NCBI RefSeq assembly: GCF_000427465.1
Contig: NZ_ATYB01000009.1
Location: 434,001 to 498,000 of the forward strand
Reading direction: 5' to 3'
From: Sinorhizobium arboris LMG 14919
GTDB lineage: Bacteria > Pseudomonadota > Alphaproteobacteria > Rhizobiales > Rhizobiaceae
DNA length: 64,000 bases
Position numbers and translations under genes: made by a program. Within the stretch, counting starts at the first letter, position 1; the number at the start of each line of letters is the position of its first letter. Under the pieces are notes generated by a model. That model was given only the letters and a program-made list of their open reading frames with translations. It had not been told where the DNA came from and did not search any database. Of this stretch, positions 8,135 to 16,604 are shown in pieces.

Positions 8135-9123
8135 CCGCGAAGAGTTACGACGAGAAGATGGCGCGCATCCGCGCCGGCGCTTACCGGCCGGGCGACTTCA
8201 TCCTTGTGGACGCGAAGGATGCCGATATCTCCGGCGGTATCCTGACGGCCGGCCCCCGGCGCGGGCGGAACGGCGTGATTGCCGGCAACCGCACGCGCAG
8301 GGAGTTTCTCGCGGAGATGGAGGCGCTCGTCGCCGAAAGGGCAATCGATGTGCTGCTCGCTTCGGCGGGCAATATCGAGCGGCTCGTCGAGCGCGGTGTC
8401 TTCGAAGGGAGCTCTGTGACGCCGGCCTTTCGCGCCAACGAGACGACCGACGTCTGGCTCAATCTGCGCGGGGGACGCTACCGCGAAACCCCGGCTCAGC
8501 CCTATCGCGGCGCCGACCTTTCGAGAGCCGGGGCCGATCTCTGCCTGTTTTCCGTGACTTTCAACAACGATGCCAAATGCGACGTCGCCATGCTGGAAGC
8601 CTATCGCGCTTTCCGGGCGGATGCGCGCGCCGCAGGCAAGCGGCACTTCCTCGAAGTGTTCAATCCCAATATCGAGACCGGCTTCGGCGTCGCGGAAACG
8701 GGCGCCTTCGTGAACGATTGCATCGTGCGCGCGCTGGCCAGTCTGACGCGGGCGGAGCGGCCGGAATTCCTCAAGATCGTCTATAACGGCCGCCGGGCGC
8801 TCGAAGAACTGGTCGAGCATGACGATACGGTCGTCGTCGGCGTGATGGGCGGGGCAAGCGGGACGCACCGTGACGCGCTGGAACTCGTCGCGCGCGCCGA
8901 GGCGAGCGGCGCGCGCCTCGGCATCTTCGGCCGCAAGATCAATCTGGCCGAGCACCAGCCCTCGCTGACGAAATGGATGCGGGCGGTCGCTGATGGCGAC
9001 GCGAAGCCGGAAGAGGCGGTCAGGGGATACCACGGCGATCTGCAACGCCTGGGGCTGCGGCCGGATCGCGAGCTCGACGTCGACATCGAGGTCACCGATG
9101 CCGCGCTGCGGCAAGACGGGTAG
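8131..9123 (+). CDS. Class I aldolase-like TIM-barrel protein
   Basis: This 330-residue protein ends the operon. Two features recall the DhnA/LsrF/LacD class I aldolases: a lysine in a late strand, FLKIVYNG (K215, compare VK-x-x-YTG), and a phosphate-binding-like GIFGRKIN segment (residues 264-271). If K215 forms a Schiff base, the enzyme could cleave the ketose phosphate made by the upstream dehydrogenase into a triose phosphate and an aldehyde. Overall similarity to named families is low to my eye, and an isomerase role like EryC in erythritol pathways is a real alternative. Its start overlaps the dehydrogenase stop (ATGA). Confidence 0.6.
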   Translation: MTAKSYDEKMARIRAGAYRPGDFILVDAKDADISGGILTAGPRRGRNGVIAGNRTRREFLAEMEALVAERAIDVLLASAGNIERLVERGVFEGSSVTPAFRANETTDVWLNLRGGRYRETPAQPYRGADLSRAGADLCLFSVTFNNDAKCDVAMLEAYRAFRADARAAGKRHFLEVFNPNIETGFGVAETGAFVNDCIVRALASLTRAERPEFLKIVYNGRRALEELVEHDDTVVVGVMGGASGTHRDALELVARAEASGARLGIFGRKINLAEHQPSLTKWMRAVADGDAKPEEAVRGYHGDLQRLGLRPDRELDVDIEVTDAALRQDG

Positions 9124-9141
9124 CCGATAAGCGCTCGGCTA
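9121..9141. terminator. Short bidirectional terminator-like hairpin
   Basis: TAGCCGA (9121-9127) pairs with TCGGCTA (9135-9141), a 7-bp stem that overlaps the stop codon of the aldolase-like gene. It lies in the 24-nt gap between convergent genes. There is no strong T-run on either side. Confidence 0.45.
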
Positions 9142-9147
9142 TAACCC

Positions 9148-10395
9148 TCAGTACTCGACCAGACGATCGTCGTCGGGGTCCGCCCATCGGGTGTTCGGGA
9201 CGACGGAAAACCATCCGGGGCGGGAGGGATCCCGGTCGTAGGGATAGCCGCCGAGCGTCTTATGGAAGTCGGCGTACTGTCCGAGCTTGTCACGATCGAG
9301 CTCGACCCCGAGACCCGGCGCCGTCGGCACCCTGATGGTGCCGTTCTCGTAGCGCATCGGGCCGCCGACGATGATATCGTCGGTTAGCTGGTGATAATGC
9401 GCGTCCGCGTGGAAGACGAGGTTCGGGAGAACCGCGCCGAGATGCAGCATCGTGGCGAGCTGAATGCCGAGTTCGCCCGACGAATGCACCGCAATGCCGA
9501 GCTGGAAGGTCTCGCAGACGCCCGCCGCCTTTACGCAAGGCCGGATGCCGCCCCAGAAGGTTGTGTCGAGCAGGATGACGTCGACTGCGGGATTGAGAAT
9601 ATTGGCGGCGAGCTGTTCGAAATTCACGACAACGGTATTGGTGGCCAGCGGCATGGTCGTGTTCTCGCGGACCCGCCGCATGCCGTTCAGCCCCCAGGTG
9701 GGATCTTCATAATAGTCGTTGTTGAGATCCTCGATGCCTTTGGCGAAGCGGATCGCCTCCTCGACGCTGAACGCCGCGTTCGGGTCGTAGCGGACGCTGT
9801 CGGGGCCGAGCGCCTTCGCCCATGCGCGAAAGACCTCCAGCTCGTAGTCCGGCGGGAAGACGCCGCTCTTCAGCTTGTGCGAGGTGAATCCGCACTTCTT
9901 TTTCAGCGCCAGCGTCTGCTCGATGAGCTGATCGGCCGTGCGCGTCTCGCCTTCGCCGGTGTCCTTGTTGGGAAGGCGGAAAAACATATAGCTGGCAAAA
10001 GGAACCGCATCCCGCATCTTGCCGCCCAGGAGATCGCAGACCGGTATGCCGAGAAATTTGCCCATGATGTCGAGGCAGGCGAACTCGACGGCCGCATGCA
10101 TCTGGGTGCGGTTGTTGTAGAGGCTGGCGGTCGGGTTGCAGATCATGAAGCGGAGATTTTCCAGCTCGAAGGGGTCATGGCCGAGGAGGTATGGTTTCAA
10201 AGCCCGGAACGTCGCCTCGGCGCTCTCTCCGCCTCCGCCCATTTCACCGAGGCCGATGATGCCCACATCGGTTTCCACCTCGATGATTGTACGGACGAAC
10301 CGCCCCCAATGTGCGCCGTTGGAATGACGCAGCGGCGCTTCCAGCGGAACGGTGACGGTGGTCGCGCGAATGTCGGTGATCCTGGGTCGCTTCAT
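9148..10395 (-). CDS. Glucarate-dehydratase-like enolase superfamily protein
   Basis: This 415-residue enolase-superfamily member should dehydrate a sugar acid to a 2-keto-3-deoxy product. The visible active-site pattern matches the glucarate dehydratase subgroup. It has a KLK pair in the second barrel strand, metal ligands in YDPN and YEDP, asparagine in ATNTV as the third ligand (the subgroup hallmark, where the mandelate racemase group has Glu), and HSSGE for the catalytic His. Substrate may not be glucarate. The start has GGAG 6 nt upstream. It is the last gene of a leftward four-gene group (lactonase, SDR, AGE epimerase, this), separated from the AGE gene by 101 nt. Confidence 0.82.
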   Translation of the reverse strand: MKRPRITDIRATTVTVPLEAPLRHSNGAHWGRFVRTIIEVETDVGIIGLGEMGGGGESAEATFRALKPYLLGHDPFELENLRFMICNPTASLYNNRTQMHAAVEFACLDIMGKFLGIPVCDLLGGKMRDAVPFASYMFFRLPNKDTGEGETRTADQLIEQTLALKKKCGFTSHKLKSGVFPPDYELEVFRAWAKALGPDSVRYDPNAAFSVEEAIRFAKGIEDLNNDYYEDPTWGLNGMRRVRENTTMPLATNTVVVNFEQLAANILNPAVDVILLDTTFWGGIRPCVKAAGVCETFQLGIAVHSSGELGIQLATMLHLGAVLPNLVFHADAHYHQLTDDIIVGGPMRYENGTIRVPTAPGLGVELDRDKLGQYADFHKTLGGYPYDRDPSRPGWFSVVPNTRWADPDDDRLVEY

Positions 10396-10496
10396 GGGAG
10401 GCTCCAATGCAGGCTTTCTGGTGCGAGGGCTAGGGCGGGCGTGGCAGGGCGCCCCCCCTGCCTGTCCGTCGGCGCGGGCCGGAACCGGTCCCCCTG

Positions 10497-11693
10497 CTAT
10501 TGCGCCTCCCCCAGTACGCGCAGGATTTCGTAGCAGGCGCCGAATGGATGGTAGTCGGTTTTGCCCGAAGGGCTCTTGATGTTGCTCTGCTTCACGCCGC
10601 CGGGTGAGAGAATGCGGAACCAGCAACCGTATTCGTGATCGATCAGGTGCCGCCAGCTGTAGCGCCAGAGCCGGTCGTAATCCTGCCAGTAGCGCTCCAG
10701 GCCGGTACGTGCAGCCAGCGCGGCGGCGGCGGCCAGCGTTTCGCAATGGACCCAGTGATATTTGTCGAGGTCGTAAAGCCTGCCGTCCGGCCCGTAGCTG
10801 TAATGCATGCCTCCGAATTCGAGGTCGGCGCTTTTCGCCAAAGCCGTTTCATAGAGCAGGACCGCCTTCGGCAGGATCCAGTCTTGCGGACGGTACCGCT
10901 CGAGGATGAGGAGCAGCTTGGTCCATTCGGTCATGTGGCCCGGGAGGTATCCGTAAGGGCGGAACAGATGCTTCGGGTCGTCCTTGTTGTAGTCCCAGTC
11001 GATCGACCAGTCCTCGCGATAGTGCTCCCAGACCACGCCGTTGGCGCCTGCGGCAAGCTCGACGCAGATGCGCCGGGCGAGCGTTTCGGCGCGATCGAGG
11101 TAACGGGTCTCGCCCGTCGCCTCGTAGGCCGCCAGCATCGCTTCTGTCATGTGCATATTGGCGTTCTGACCGCGATAGGGCGAGATCTCCTGCCAGTCGC
11201 GGCTGATCTCGTCCTTGAAGAGCTCGCGTTCCGGCTCCCAGAAGCGACTCTCCAAGAGGTCCCAGGTTTCGGAGAGTCTGGCGTCCATGCCGGAAATTCC
11301 AGCCTTCAGCGCCGTCGCATAGGCGAGCAGGACAAAGGCGTGACCATAGCAGTGCTTGGTCGCATCCGCAGGCTTGCGGCCGTGCATCAGCCAGAAATAG
11401 CCGCCATGTTCCGGATCGCGGTGAGCCTCGTCGAGATAACGGACGCCGTGCGCGGCCGCCTCCGCGAAATCCGGACGCTGAAAAAGCACGGCGGCGGTCG
11501 CATAGTTGAAGATGAAGCGTGTGGTCGAGACGAGGTGCTGGGTCTTCCGCTCGGTGATGAAACCGTCGTCGCGGTATTCGTTGAAATAGCCTCCGTCTTC
11601 CGTGTTGAGGCAGATGGGATGGTAGAAATCCATGATCTCGCGCATATGGGCGAGCAGGAAGTCTTTCGAGCGGAAATCGGGCAACGGTTTCAT
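10497..11693 (-). CDS. AGE-family sugar isomerase/epimerase
   Basis: This 398-residue alpha6/alpha6-barrel protein belongs to the N-acylglucosamine 2-epimerase family, which also includes mannose isomerases and cellobiose epimerases. The family shows in the regular helical pattern and the aromatic and histidine-rich segments [36 protein letters not shown] and [14 protein letters not shown]. It should interconvert aldose and ketose, or epimerise C2, in the cytoplasm. The ATG at 11693 is 13 nt downstream of the SDR stop. The upstream open frame continues but matches no family. Within this operon it may feed an aldose to the SDR/lactonase oxidation steps. Confidence 0.85.
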   Translation of the reverse strand: MKPLPDFRSKDFLLAHMREIMDFYHPICLNTEDGGYFNEYRDDGFITERKTQHLVSTTRFIFNYATAAVLFQRPDFAEAAAHGVRYLDEAHRDPEHGGYFWLMHGRKPADATKHCYGHAFVLLAYATALKAGISGMDARLSETWDLLESRFWEPERELFKDEISRDWQEISPYRGQNANMHMTEAMLAAYEATGETRYLDRAETLARRICVELAAGANGVVWEHYREDWSIDWDYNKDDPKHLFRPYGYLPGHMTEWTKLLLILERYRPQDWILPKAVLLYETALAKSADLEFGGMHYSYGPDGRLYDLDKYHWVHCETLAAAAALAARTGLERYWQDYDRLWRYSWRHLIDHEYGCWFRILSPGGVKQSNIKSPSGKTDYHPFGACYEILRVLGEAQ

Positions 11694-11706
11694 GACGTGC
11701 TTCCGG

Positions 11707-12492
11707 TCAATCTGGAATGACGATGCCGAGCTTGGAAAGAACGCCGCCGTCGATCTTGATGTCGGCGCCCGTGATGAAGCGGGCCTTCTCGCCGGCGAGG
11801 AAGGCAACGAGTTCGGCGATCTCGGAGGGCTTTCCGACGCGGCCCAGCGGGTGCCCCTTGCCCCAGGCCTCGAGCGTCGCCTCGGCGGTGCCGTCGCCTT
11901 TCCACAGATCGGCGGCCCAGCGCAGCATCGGCGTATCGACGGAGGCGGGGCAGACGGCATTGACAGTGATATTGTCCCCGGCGTGGTCCAGCGCCATGGC
12001 GCGCACGAGGGCATTGATCGCGCCCTTGCTCGCTGTATAGGCGGCGACGCCCGCCTGGGAGGCAAAGGCCTGTACGGATGAGATGGCGACGATCGCGCCG
12101 CCGCCGCGCTTGCGCATTTCAGGAATGGCGAATTTAGATGCGAGAAAGATCCCCTTCAGATTGACGTCGAGGACGTCGTCCCAGACCTCCTCCTGCGTAT
12201 CGACCACCGTGCCGTAGCGCTGGATTCCTGCACAGCACGCAAGAATGTCCACGCCGCCGTGGCGCGATGCGGCGGCTTCGACCGCCGCCGCCATGTCGTC
12301 CCTGGAGCGGACGTCGCCGAGGAATCCGGTTGCGTTGCTCCCGATCGTCGCCACGGCGTCCTCGACCGAAGCCTCGTCGTTCGCAACGATCGTCACCTTG
12401 CCGCCGCCGGCAGCAAAGCGGCGGGCGCAGGCGAGGCCCATGCCGAGGCTGCCGCCGGTGACGATGATGCTCTTGCCGTTGAAATCGCTCAT
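11707..12492 (-). CDS. Short-chain dehydrogenase/reductase (candidate sugar dehydrogenase)
   Basis: This 261-residue classical SDR has the NAD(P)-binding motif TGGSLGMG near residues 12-19, CCAG in place of the usual NNAG, a catalytic Ser in AISSVQ, and the YTASK catalytic Tyr-Lys pair. The C-terminal GADIKIDGG is typical of the family. In context with an SMP-30 lactonase it is a good candidate for oxidising an aldose at C1 to the lactone, but SDR substrate cannot be read from sequence. ATG at 12492 has GGAG upstream with 8-nt spacing. It lies 29 nt after the lactonase stop and 13 nt before the AGE gene. Confidence 0.87.
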   Translation of the reverse strand: MSDFNGKSIIVTGGSLGMGLACARRFAAGGGKVTIVANDEASVEDAVATIGSNATGFLGDVRSRDDMAAAVEAAASRHGGVDILACCAGIQRYGTVVDTQEEVWDDVLDVNLKGIFLASKFAIPEMRKRGGGAIVAISSVQAFASQAGVAAYTASKGAINALVRAMALDHAGDNITVNAVCPASVDTPMLRWAADLWKGDGTAEATLEAWGKGHPLGRVGKPSEIAELVAFLAGEKARFITGADIKIDGGVLSKLGIVIPD

Positions 12493-12521
12493 CACGGAGT
12501 CTCCAATGCAAAGGAAGGGGA

Positions 12522-13427
12522 TTAGCCGGGCATCCCGAATTTCGGCTCGGCGGTGCCGTGGCCCACGCCCGCGACGGCAAAGAGCCCGCCCTCCAGCGGA
12601 TGCGCGTCGAGATGGGCGGCCGGCATCGTGAAGCGCGCCGAGGTCACATAGAGGGTGGAAAGATCCGCCCCGCCGAACGTGCAGCTCGTCGGCCAGCTTA
12701 CCGGCAGTTCGATCAATTCGAGGAGACGGCCATCGCCGTCGAATCCCGCTACGGCGGCCCCGCCGGCCACGCGGCAGTTCCAGAGTCGGTCCTGCGCGTC
12801 GAGGCAGGAGCCGTCCGGCAGCCCGCGCGCAAAGCCCGCGACGATGGTGCGCCGGTTGCCGATCGCCCTGCCGGCCGGATCATGGTCGAACGCGTAGATC
12901 TCGTTTGCGAGCGTGTCGGCGAAGAAGAAGCGTTCGTCCCTGGTCCAGCCCATCGTATTGGTGATGCCGTATTCGTTCGGCGTGAGCCGCGAAACCTGCC
13001 CGGCCGGATCGATGCGGTAGATCGCGCCGGATTTGCGGTCCATGTCCCGCGGCGAACCGTCGGCGTTGAGATTGCTCTGCATCGTCGCGACCCAGAAGGA
13101 ACCATCCGGTGCGACGCGTCCCTCGTTGAGGCGGTTCTCCGGCATGTCCGGTTCCGGCACGGCAAATTCTTCGAATGCCGCGCCGGGTGTCCACAGGCAT
13201 ACGGTGCGCGTGAGGCCGACGATGAAGCCGCCATCCCTCCGCATGCCGATCGATGTCACGAAGTCGGGCGTCGCCCACGTGTCGTGCCGGCCGCTATCCG
13301 GTTCGAGCCGGTGGATGCGTCTGCCGACGATATCGACCCAGAAGAGCGCCTTTTCTTCCGCCGACCAGAGGACGCTCTCGCCGACGACATCCTTCGCATC
13401 GAGGACCAGGGAGACCCGGGCATTCAT
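12522..13427 (-). CDS. SMP-30/gluconolactonase-family lactonase
   Basis: This 301-residue six-bladed beta-propeller has the family start GESVLW, supplying the metal-binding Glu, then repeated blade segments (ALFWVDIVGRRIHRL, GGFIVGLTR, RLNEGRVAPDGSFWV, ANEIYAFDHDP). It should hydrolyse a sugar lactone to the acid in the cytoplasm, using a divalent metal. It is first in the leftward operon, divergent from a GntR regulator with palindromes between them. The Shine-Dalgarno is weak. The lactonase, SDR and dehydratase together suggest a non-phosphorylative sugar oxidation route. Confidence 0.88.
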   Translation of the reverse strand: MNARVSLVLDAKDVVGESVLWSAEEKALFWVDIVGRRIHRLEPDSGRHDTWATPDFVTSIGMRRDGGFIVGLTRTVCLWTPGAAFEEFAVPEPDMPENRLNEGRVAPDGSFWVATMQSNLNADGSPRDMDRKSGAIYRIDPAGQVSRLTPNEYGITNTMGWTRDERFFFADTLANEIYAFDHDPAGRAIGNRRTIVAGFARGLPDGSCLDAQDRLWNCRVAGGAAVAGFDGDGRLLELIELPVSWPTSCTFGGADLSTLYVTSARFTMPAAHLDAHPLEGGLFAVAGVGHGTAEPKFGMPG

Positions 13428-13553
13428 GACAGCACCGCCGGGTCGGGGACGGCGCGCCCCGGCCGGCCGGCACCTTCTCCCATCTCGTTCCTGACAATGG
13501 ACTGCATGACGATGGACAGCATGCCCGCACAATCCTCCCCGTCCTCTTGCATT

Positions 13554-13565
13554 CTTGTATGCAAG
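13554..13565. promoter_or_regulatory. Candidate GntR operator (distal)
   Basis: CTTGTATGCAAG is a near-palindrome resembling the TTGTATACAA boxes bound by FCD-type GntR regulators. It lies between the divergent lactonase and GntR genes and shares its right half (TGCAA) with the second box at 13644. Confidence 0.5.
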
Positions 13566-13643
13566 ATTTCGATGCTGGTCAAGAAGGCCCGAAATGACAG
13601 CTGGAAATCGCGGGCTTCCCGGCGTAATCTCCGCCGGAATGTG

Positions 13644-13655
13644 TTTGCATGCAAA
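13644..13655. promoter_or_regulatory. Candidate GntR operator (proximal)
   Basis: TTTGCATGCAAA is a perfect 12-bp palindrome, 20 nt before the preferred GntR start. Its position suggests autorepression, and together with the box at 13554 it could control the divergent lactonase operon. Confidence 0.5.
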
Positions 13656-13675
13656 AATACATAAAGCAGGGTTTT

Positions 13676-14359
13676 ATGGCGCGTGACACGAGGATATCGG
13701 CGGCGGAGCATTGCTACCGCACTCTTTCCCGGAAGATCATCGGGCTCGAACTGAAGCCGAACGAGCCGGTGGGAGAGCATGCGCTGGCCGAGCTTCTCGG
13801 CGTCAGCCGCACGCCTGTGCGCGAGGCGCTGTCGCGGTTGAGCGCGGAAGGACTTGTCGACCTGCGCTCGCGGGCGGGCGTCGTGGTTGCGCCGATCCGC
13901 ATGGATGCGGTCCGGACGGCCCAGTTCGTTCGCGAACAGCTGGAGGTGGCAATCGTCGCCGAAGCGGCCGGGCAAACCAACCGCCGCATTCTGCTCGGCA
14001 TCCGGCAGGCGATCGAGGAACAGGAACTCGCCATTGCCGAGGACAACCCGGATCTATTTTTCGAGTGCGACGAGCGCATGCACGCACTCTACTGCAGCCT
14101 GGCCGGCCGCGACGGCGTCTGGAGCTTCATTTCCGACGCCAAGAAGCACATGGACCGCGTTCGCCGGCTATCGATACAGGCCGGCCAGCTCGACCAGCTG
14201 GTCGAGGATCACCGGGGAGTTTTCGAGGCGGTGACCGAGGGGAATGCCGACAGGGCGCAGGAAATCATGCGCCTGCATCTACGCCGCGCCATGATCGACC
14301 TCAGCGAGCTTGCGCGGCGGTTCTCGGCCTATTTCGAGACCAGCAGTTTGCAGGCATGA
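13676..14359 (+). CDS. GntR-family regulator, FCD type (first of three)
   Basis: This 227-residue regulator has an N-terminal winged helix (EHALAELLGVSRTPVREALSRL, about residues 32-53) and a C-terminal all-helical FCD domain with metal-site residues in ECDERMHALY and EDHRGVFEAV. The ATG at 13676 has AGCAGGG just upstream. An in-frame ATG at 13649 adds nine residues but overlaps the palindrome. It is divergent from the lactonase operon and probably represses it, with a sugar acid or intermediate as inducer. This last part is inferred from position. Confidence 0.88.
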   Translation: MARDTRISAAEHCYRTLSRKIIGLELKPNEPVGEHALAELLGVSRTPVREALSRLSAEGLVDLRSRAGVVVAPIRMDAVRTAQFVREQLEVAIVAEAAGQTNRRILLGIRQAIEEQELAIAEDNPDLFFECDERMHALYCSLAGRDGVWSFISDAKKHMDRVRRLSIQAGQLDQLVEDHRGVFEAVTEGNADRAQEIMRLHLRRAMIDLSELARRFSAYFETSSLQA

Positions 14360-14539
14360 CGCGGCGGCGCCGCGGATTCTGCCGGCGCGCGAAAATCGCT
14401 TGAATAAACATGACAAAAGCCACTGCGCCACCACGTCGGCCGATGCGTAGGAGGCGACATCTGATTTCCCCGATCGCAGGCAGTGTAGACGTCCGTGAGG
14501 AACATTACCCCAGTCGGCGAAGCTTGCGCGAATTTGCGG

Positions 14540-14568
14540 TTGACATCTGCCAAGCGCAAAGCTACAGA
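14540..14568 (+). promoter_or_regulatory. Sigma-70-type promoter of the second GntR gene
   Basis: TTGACA at 14540-14545 is followed after exactly 17 bp by TACAGA at 14563-14568. The -35 is perfect and the -10 is moderate. The inverted repeat that follows begins at the -10, so a bound repressor would block the promoter. Confidence 0.6.
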
Positions 14569-14597
14569 TAGGTAGAAAGATACCTATACGATAGGTC
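14568..14597. promoter_or_regulatory. Inverted-repeat operator with a third half-site
   Basis: ATAGGTA (14568-14574) and TACCTAT (14581-14587) form a perfect 7-bp inverted repeat with a 6-bp spacer. A third half-site, ATAGGTC, follows at 14591-14597. Its place between the -10 and the start codon fits autoregulation by the GntR protein encoded immediately downstream. Confidence 0.6.
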
Positions 14598-14610
14598 GGA
14601 GGAAAGCTTG

Positions 14611-15342
14611 GTGGAGATCGGGCCAGAGGAAGCGTCATCCATCTGCCGGATGGGCGGAGACGGGTTGCTCGGCGGCGTCATGGCTGCCGTCAAGACCCAT
14701 ATCCGCGAGAATGGCCTGCAGGTCGGCGACTCGCTGCCGAGCGAGGGGGCCCTTGCCGAAACGCTGGGCGTATCCCGCAGCGTCGTGCGCGAGGCCTACC
14801 GCTCGCTCGCCGCGCTCACGCTGATCGACATCGGCAATGGCCGGCGTCCGCGGGTGGCGGCGCCCAGGGCGGACGTGCTGGCGCTGGTGACCGACCATGC
14901 AGTCCATACCGATCAGGTAACGATCCAGCAGATTTTCGATGTCCGTAGGACCATCGAGCGCCGAACCGTCGTGCTGGCGGCCATGCGCCGCACCGACAGG
15001 GAAGCCGCCGAAATCGTTGCGCTTGCCGAAGCGATGCAGAGGGAATTGGACGAGCCGGCCAGGGTGATGGAACACGACATCGCCTTTCACGAAGCGATCG
15101 CCTCGGCGTCCCGCAACCCGATGTTCGCGCTGATCGTCGGCTCCTTCCATGTCGTGACGCGCCATACCTGGCCGATCGGCTGGGCAAGCCGGGGCAGTAA
15201 TGAAACGCGGCAGGAAAGTATCGACGGCCACATGGCCATCGCACAGGCGATCGCGAACGGAGATGCGGCGAAGGCCGAACAGGCAATGGTCGAGCATTTC
15301 GACCTGACGGTAAAGGCGCTGCTGGCGGCGGGGGTATATTGA
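14611..15342 (+). CDS. GntR-family regulator, FadR/FCD type (second of three)
   Basis: This protein of about 243 residues has a GntR winged helix (LPSEGALAETLGVSRSVVREAYRSL) followed by an FCD ligand domain (DVRRTIERRTVVLAA, EHDIAFHEAIASAS, GHMAIAQAIANGD). The GTG at 14611 has GGAGGA seven bases upstream. TTG at 14608 is a less likely alternative. It precedes an enolase-superfamily dehydratase by 2 nt, so the two are co-transcribed. FCD regulators of this kind commonly sense the sugar acid handled by the neighbouring dehydratase. Confidence 0.88.
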   Translation: MEIGPEEASSICRMGGDGLLGGVMAAVKTHIRENGLQVGDSLPSEGALAETLGVSRSVVREAYRSLAALTLIDIGNGRRPRVAAPRADVLALVTDHAVHTDQVTIQQIFDVRRTIERRTVVLAAMRRTDREAAEIVALAEAMQRELDEPARVMEHDIAFHEAIASASRNPMFALIVGSFHVVTRHTWPIGWASRGSNETRQESIDGHMAIAQAIANGDAAKAEQAMVEHFDLTVKALLAAGVY

Positions 15343-15344
15343 AC

Positions 15345-16547
15345 ATGAAGATAACGGCATTCGAAACGGTCCGCGTGCGCGACTTTCCCAATATTCTCTG
15401 GGTCCGCATCCACACGGACGAGGGGCTTGTCGGACTTGGCGAGACCTTCTTCATGGCGCAAACCGTGGAGACCTACATCCATGAGGTGGTGGCTCCGAAA
15501 CTCGTCGGGCGCGACCCGCTGGAGATCGACCGCATCTCGAAGGATCTGACGGGCTATCTCGGTTTCCGCTCGACCGGGGCGGAGATGCGCGGCAATTCGG
15601 CGGTGGATATCGGTCTCTGGGACCTTTTCGGCAAGGCGACGAACCTGCCGATCGCCCAGCTTCTCGGCGGCTTCTCGCGCCGCGAGATCCGTACCTACAA
15701 CACCTGCGCCGGCAACACCTATATGCGCGACGCAAAGGGCCAGCAGACGGCAAATTACGGCATCGGCGGTCCGCGGCGCGATTATGACGACCTGAATGGA
15801 TTTCTGGAGCGGGCGGACGAACTTGCCGAGGACCTCCTGTCCGAAGGCATTACGGCCATGAAGATCTGGCCGTTCGATATCGCGGCGGAGAAGAGCGCCG
15901 GGCAGTATATTTCCGGACCGGACCTGCGCAAGGCGCTGGAACCCTTCGAGAAAATCCGCAAGCGCGTCGGCGACCGCATCGACATCATGGTCGAGTTCCA
16001 CTCCATGTGGCAACTGACGCCCGCCATCCAGATCGCTCGGGCGCTGGAGCCCTATGCCACCTTCTGGCACGAAGACCCGATCAAGATGGACTCGCTGTCC
16101 AGTCTGAAGCGGTATGCGGCGGCAAGCCGCGCGCCGCTTTGCGCGTCGGAAACGCTTGCGACCCGCTGGGCCTTCCGCGATCTCATGGAAACGGATGCGG
16201 CCGGGGTCGTGATGCTCGATCTCTCCTGGTGCGGCGGGATTTCCGAAGCCAAGAAGATCGCCGCCATGGCCGAGGCCTGGCACCTTCCGGTCGCGCCGCA
16301 CGATTGCACCGGCCCGGTGGTGCTCGCGGCTTCGACGCACCTTTCGCTGAACGCGCCGAACGCCCTCGTCCAGGAAAGCGTGCGTGCCTACTACAAGACC
16401 TGGTATGCGGACCTGACGACACAGCTGCCGACTGTAACGAACGGCATGATCACCGTCCCGCCGGGGGCGGGGCACGGAGTCGATCTTGCTCCCGATCTCG
16501 ACCGGAAGTTCGAGGTGTCGCGGCGCAGCTCGTCAGTCGAAGGATAG
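15345..16547 (+). CDS. Mandelate racemase/muconate lactonizing-type dehydratase
   Basis: This 400-residue enolase-superfamily protein has the full N-terminal capping domain (VRVRDFPNILWVRIHTDEG, GAEMRGNSAVDIGLWDL) and barrel. Active-site landmarks are AMKIWPFD with the strand-2 Lys, VEFHSMW, WHEDPIKMD, CASETL for the three metal acids, and APHDCTGP for the strand-7 His. This pattern is that of acid-sugar dehydratases in the mandelate racemase subgroup, but the substrate is unknown. It starts 2 nt after the GntR stop. It is distinct from the glucarate-dehydratase-like gene at 9148, so the locus encodes two different dehydratases. Confidence 0.85.
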   Translation: MKITAFETVRVRDFPNILWVRIHTDEGLVGLGETFFMAQTVETYIHEVVAPKLVGRDPLEIDRISKDLTGYLGFRSTGAEMRGNSAVDIGLWDLFGKATNLPIAQLLGGFSRREIRTYNTCAGNTYMRDAKGQQTANYGIGGPRRDYDDLNGFLERADELAEDLLSEGITAMKIWPFDIAAEKSAGQYISGPDLRKALEPFEKIRKRVGDRIDIMVEFHSMWQLTPAIQIARALEPYATFWHEDPIKMDSLSSLKRYAAASRAPLCASETLATRWAFRDLMETDAAGVVMLDLSWCGGISEAKKIAAMAEAWHLPVAPHDCTGPVVLAASTHLSLNAPNALVQESVRAYYKTWYADLTTQLPTVTNGMITVPPGAGHGVDLAPDLDRKFEVSRRSSSVEG

Positions 16548-16604
16548 AAGTTGACTTGTATGGTAGTAGGCCAATAGCTTGTGGGGAGCTTGGAGGGGGG
16601 CCGG

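Noticed and set aside
10500..10746. N-terminal extension of the glucarate-dehydratase-like frame
   Set aside because: It overlaps the AGE-epimerase gene in another frame, and the ATG at 10395 has its own ribosome site and begins the conserved domain.
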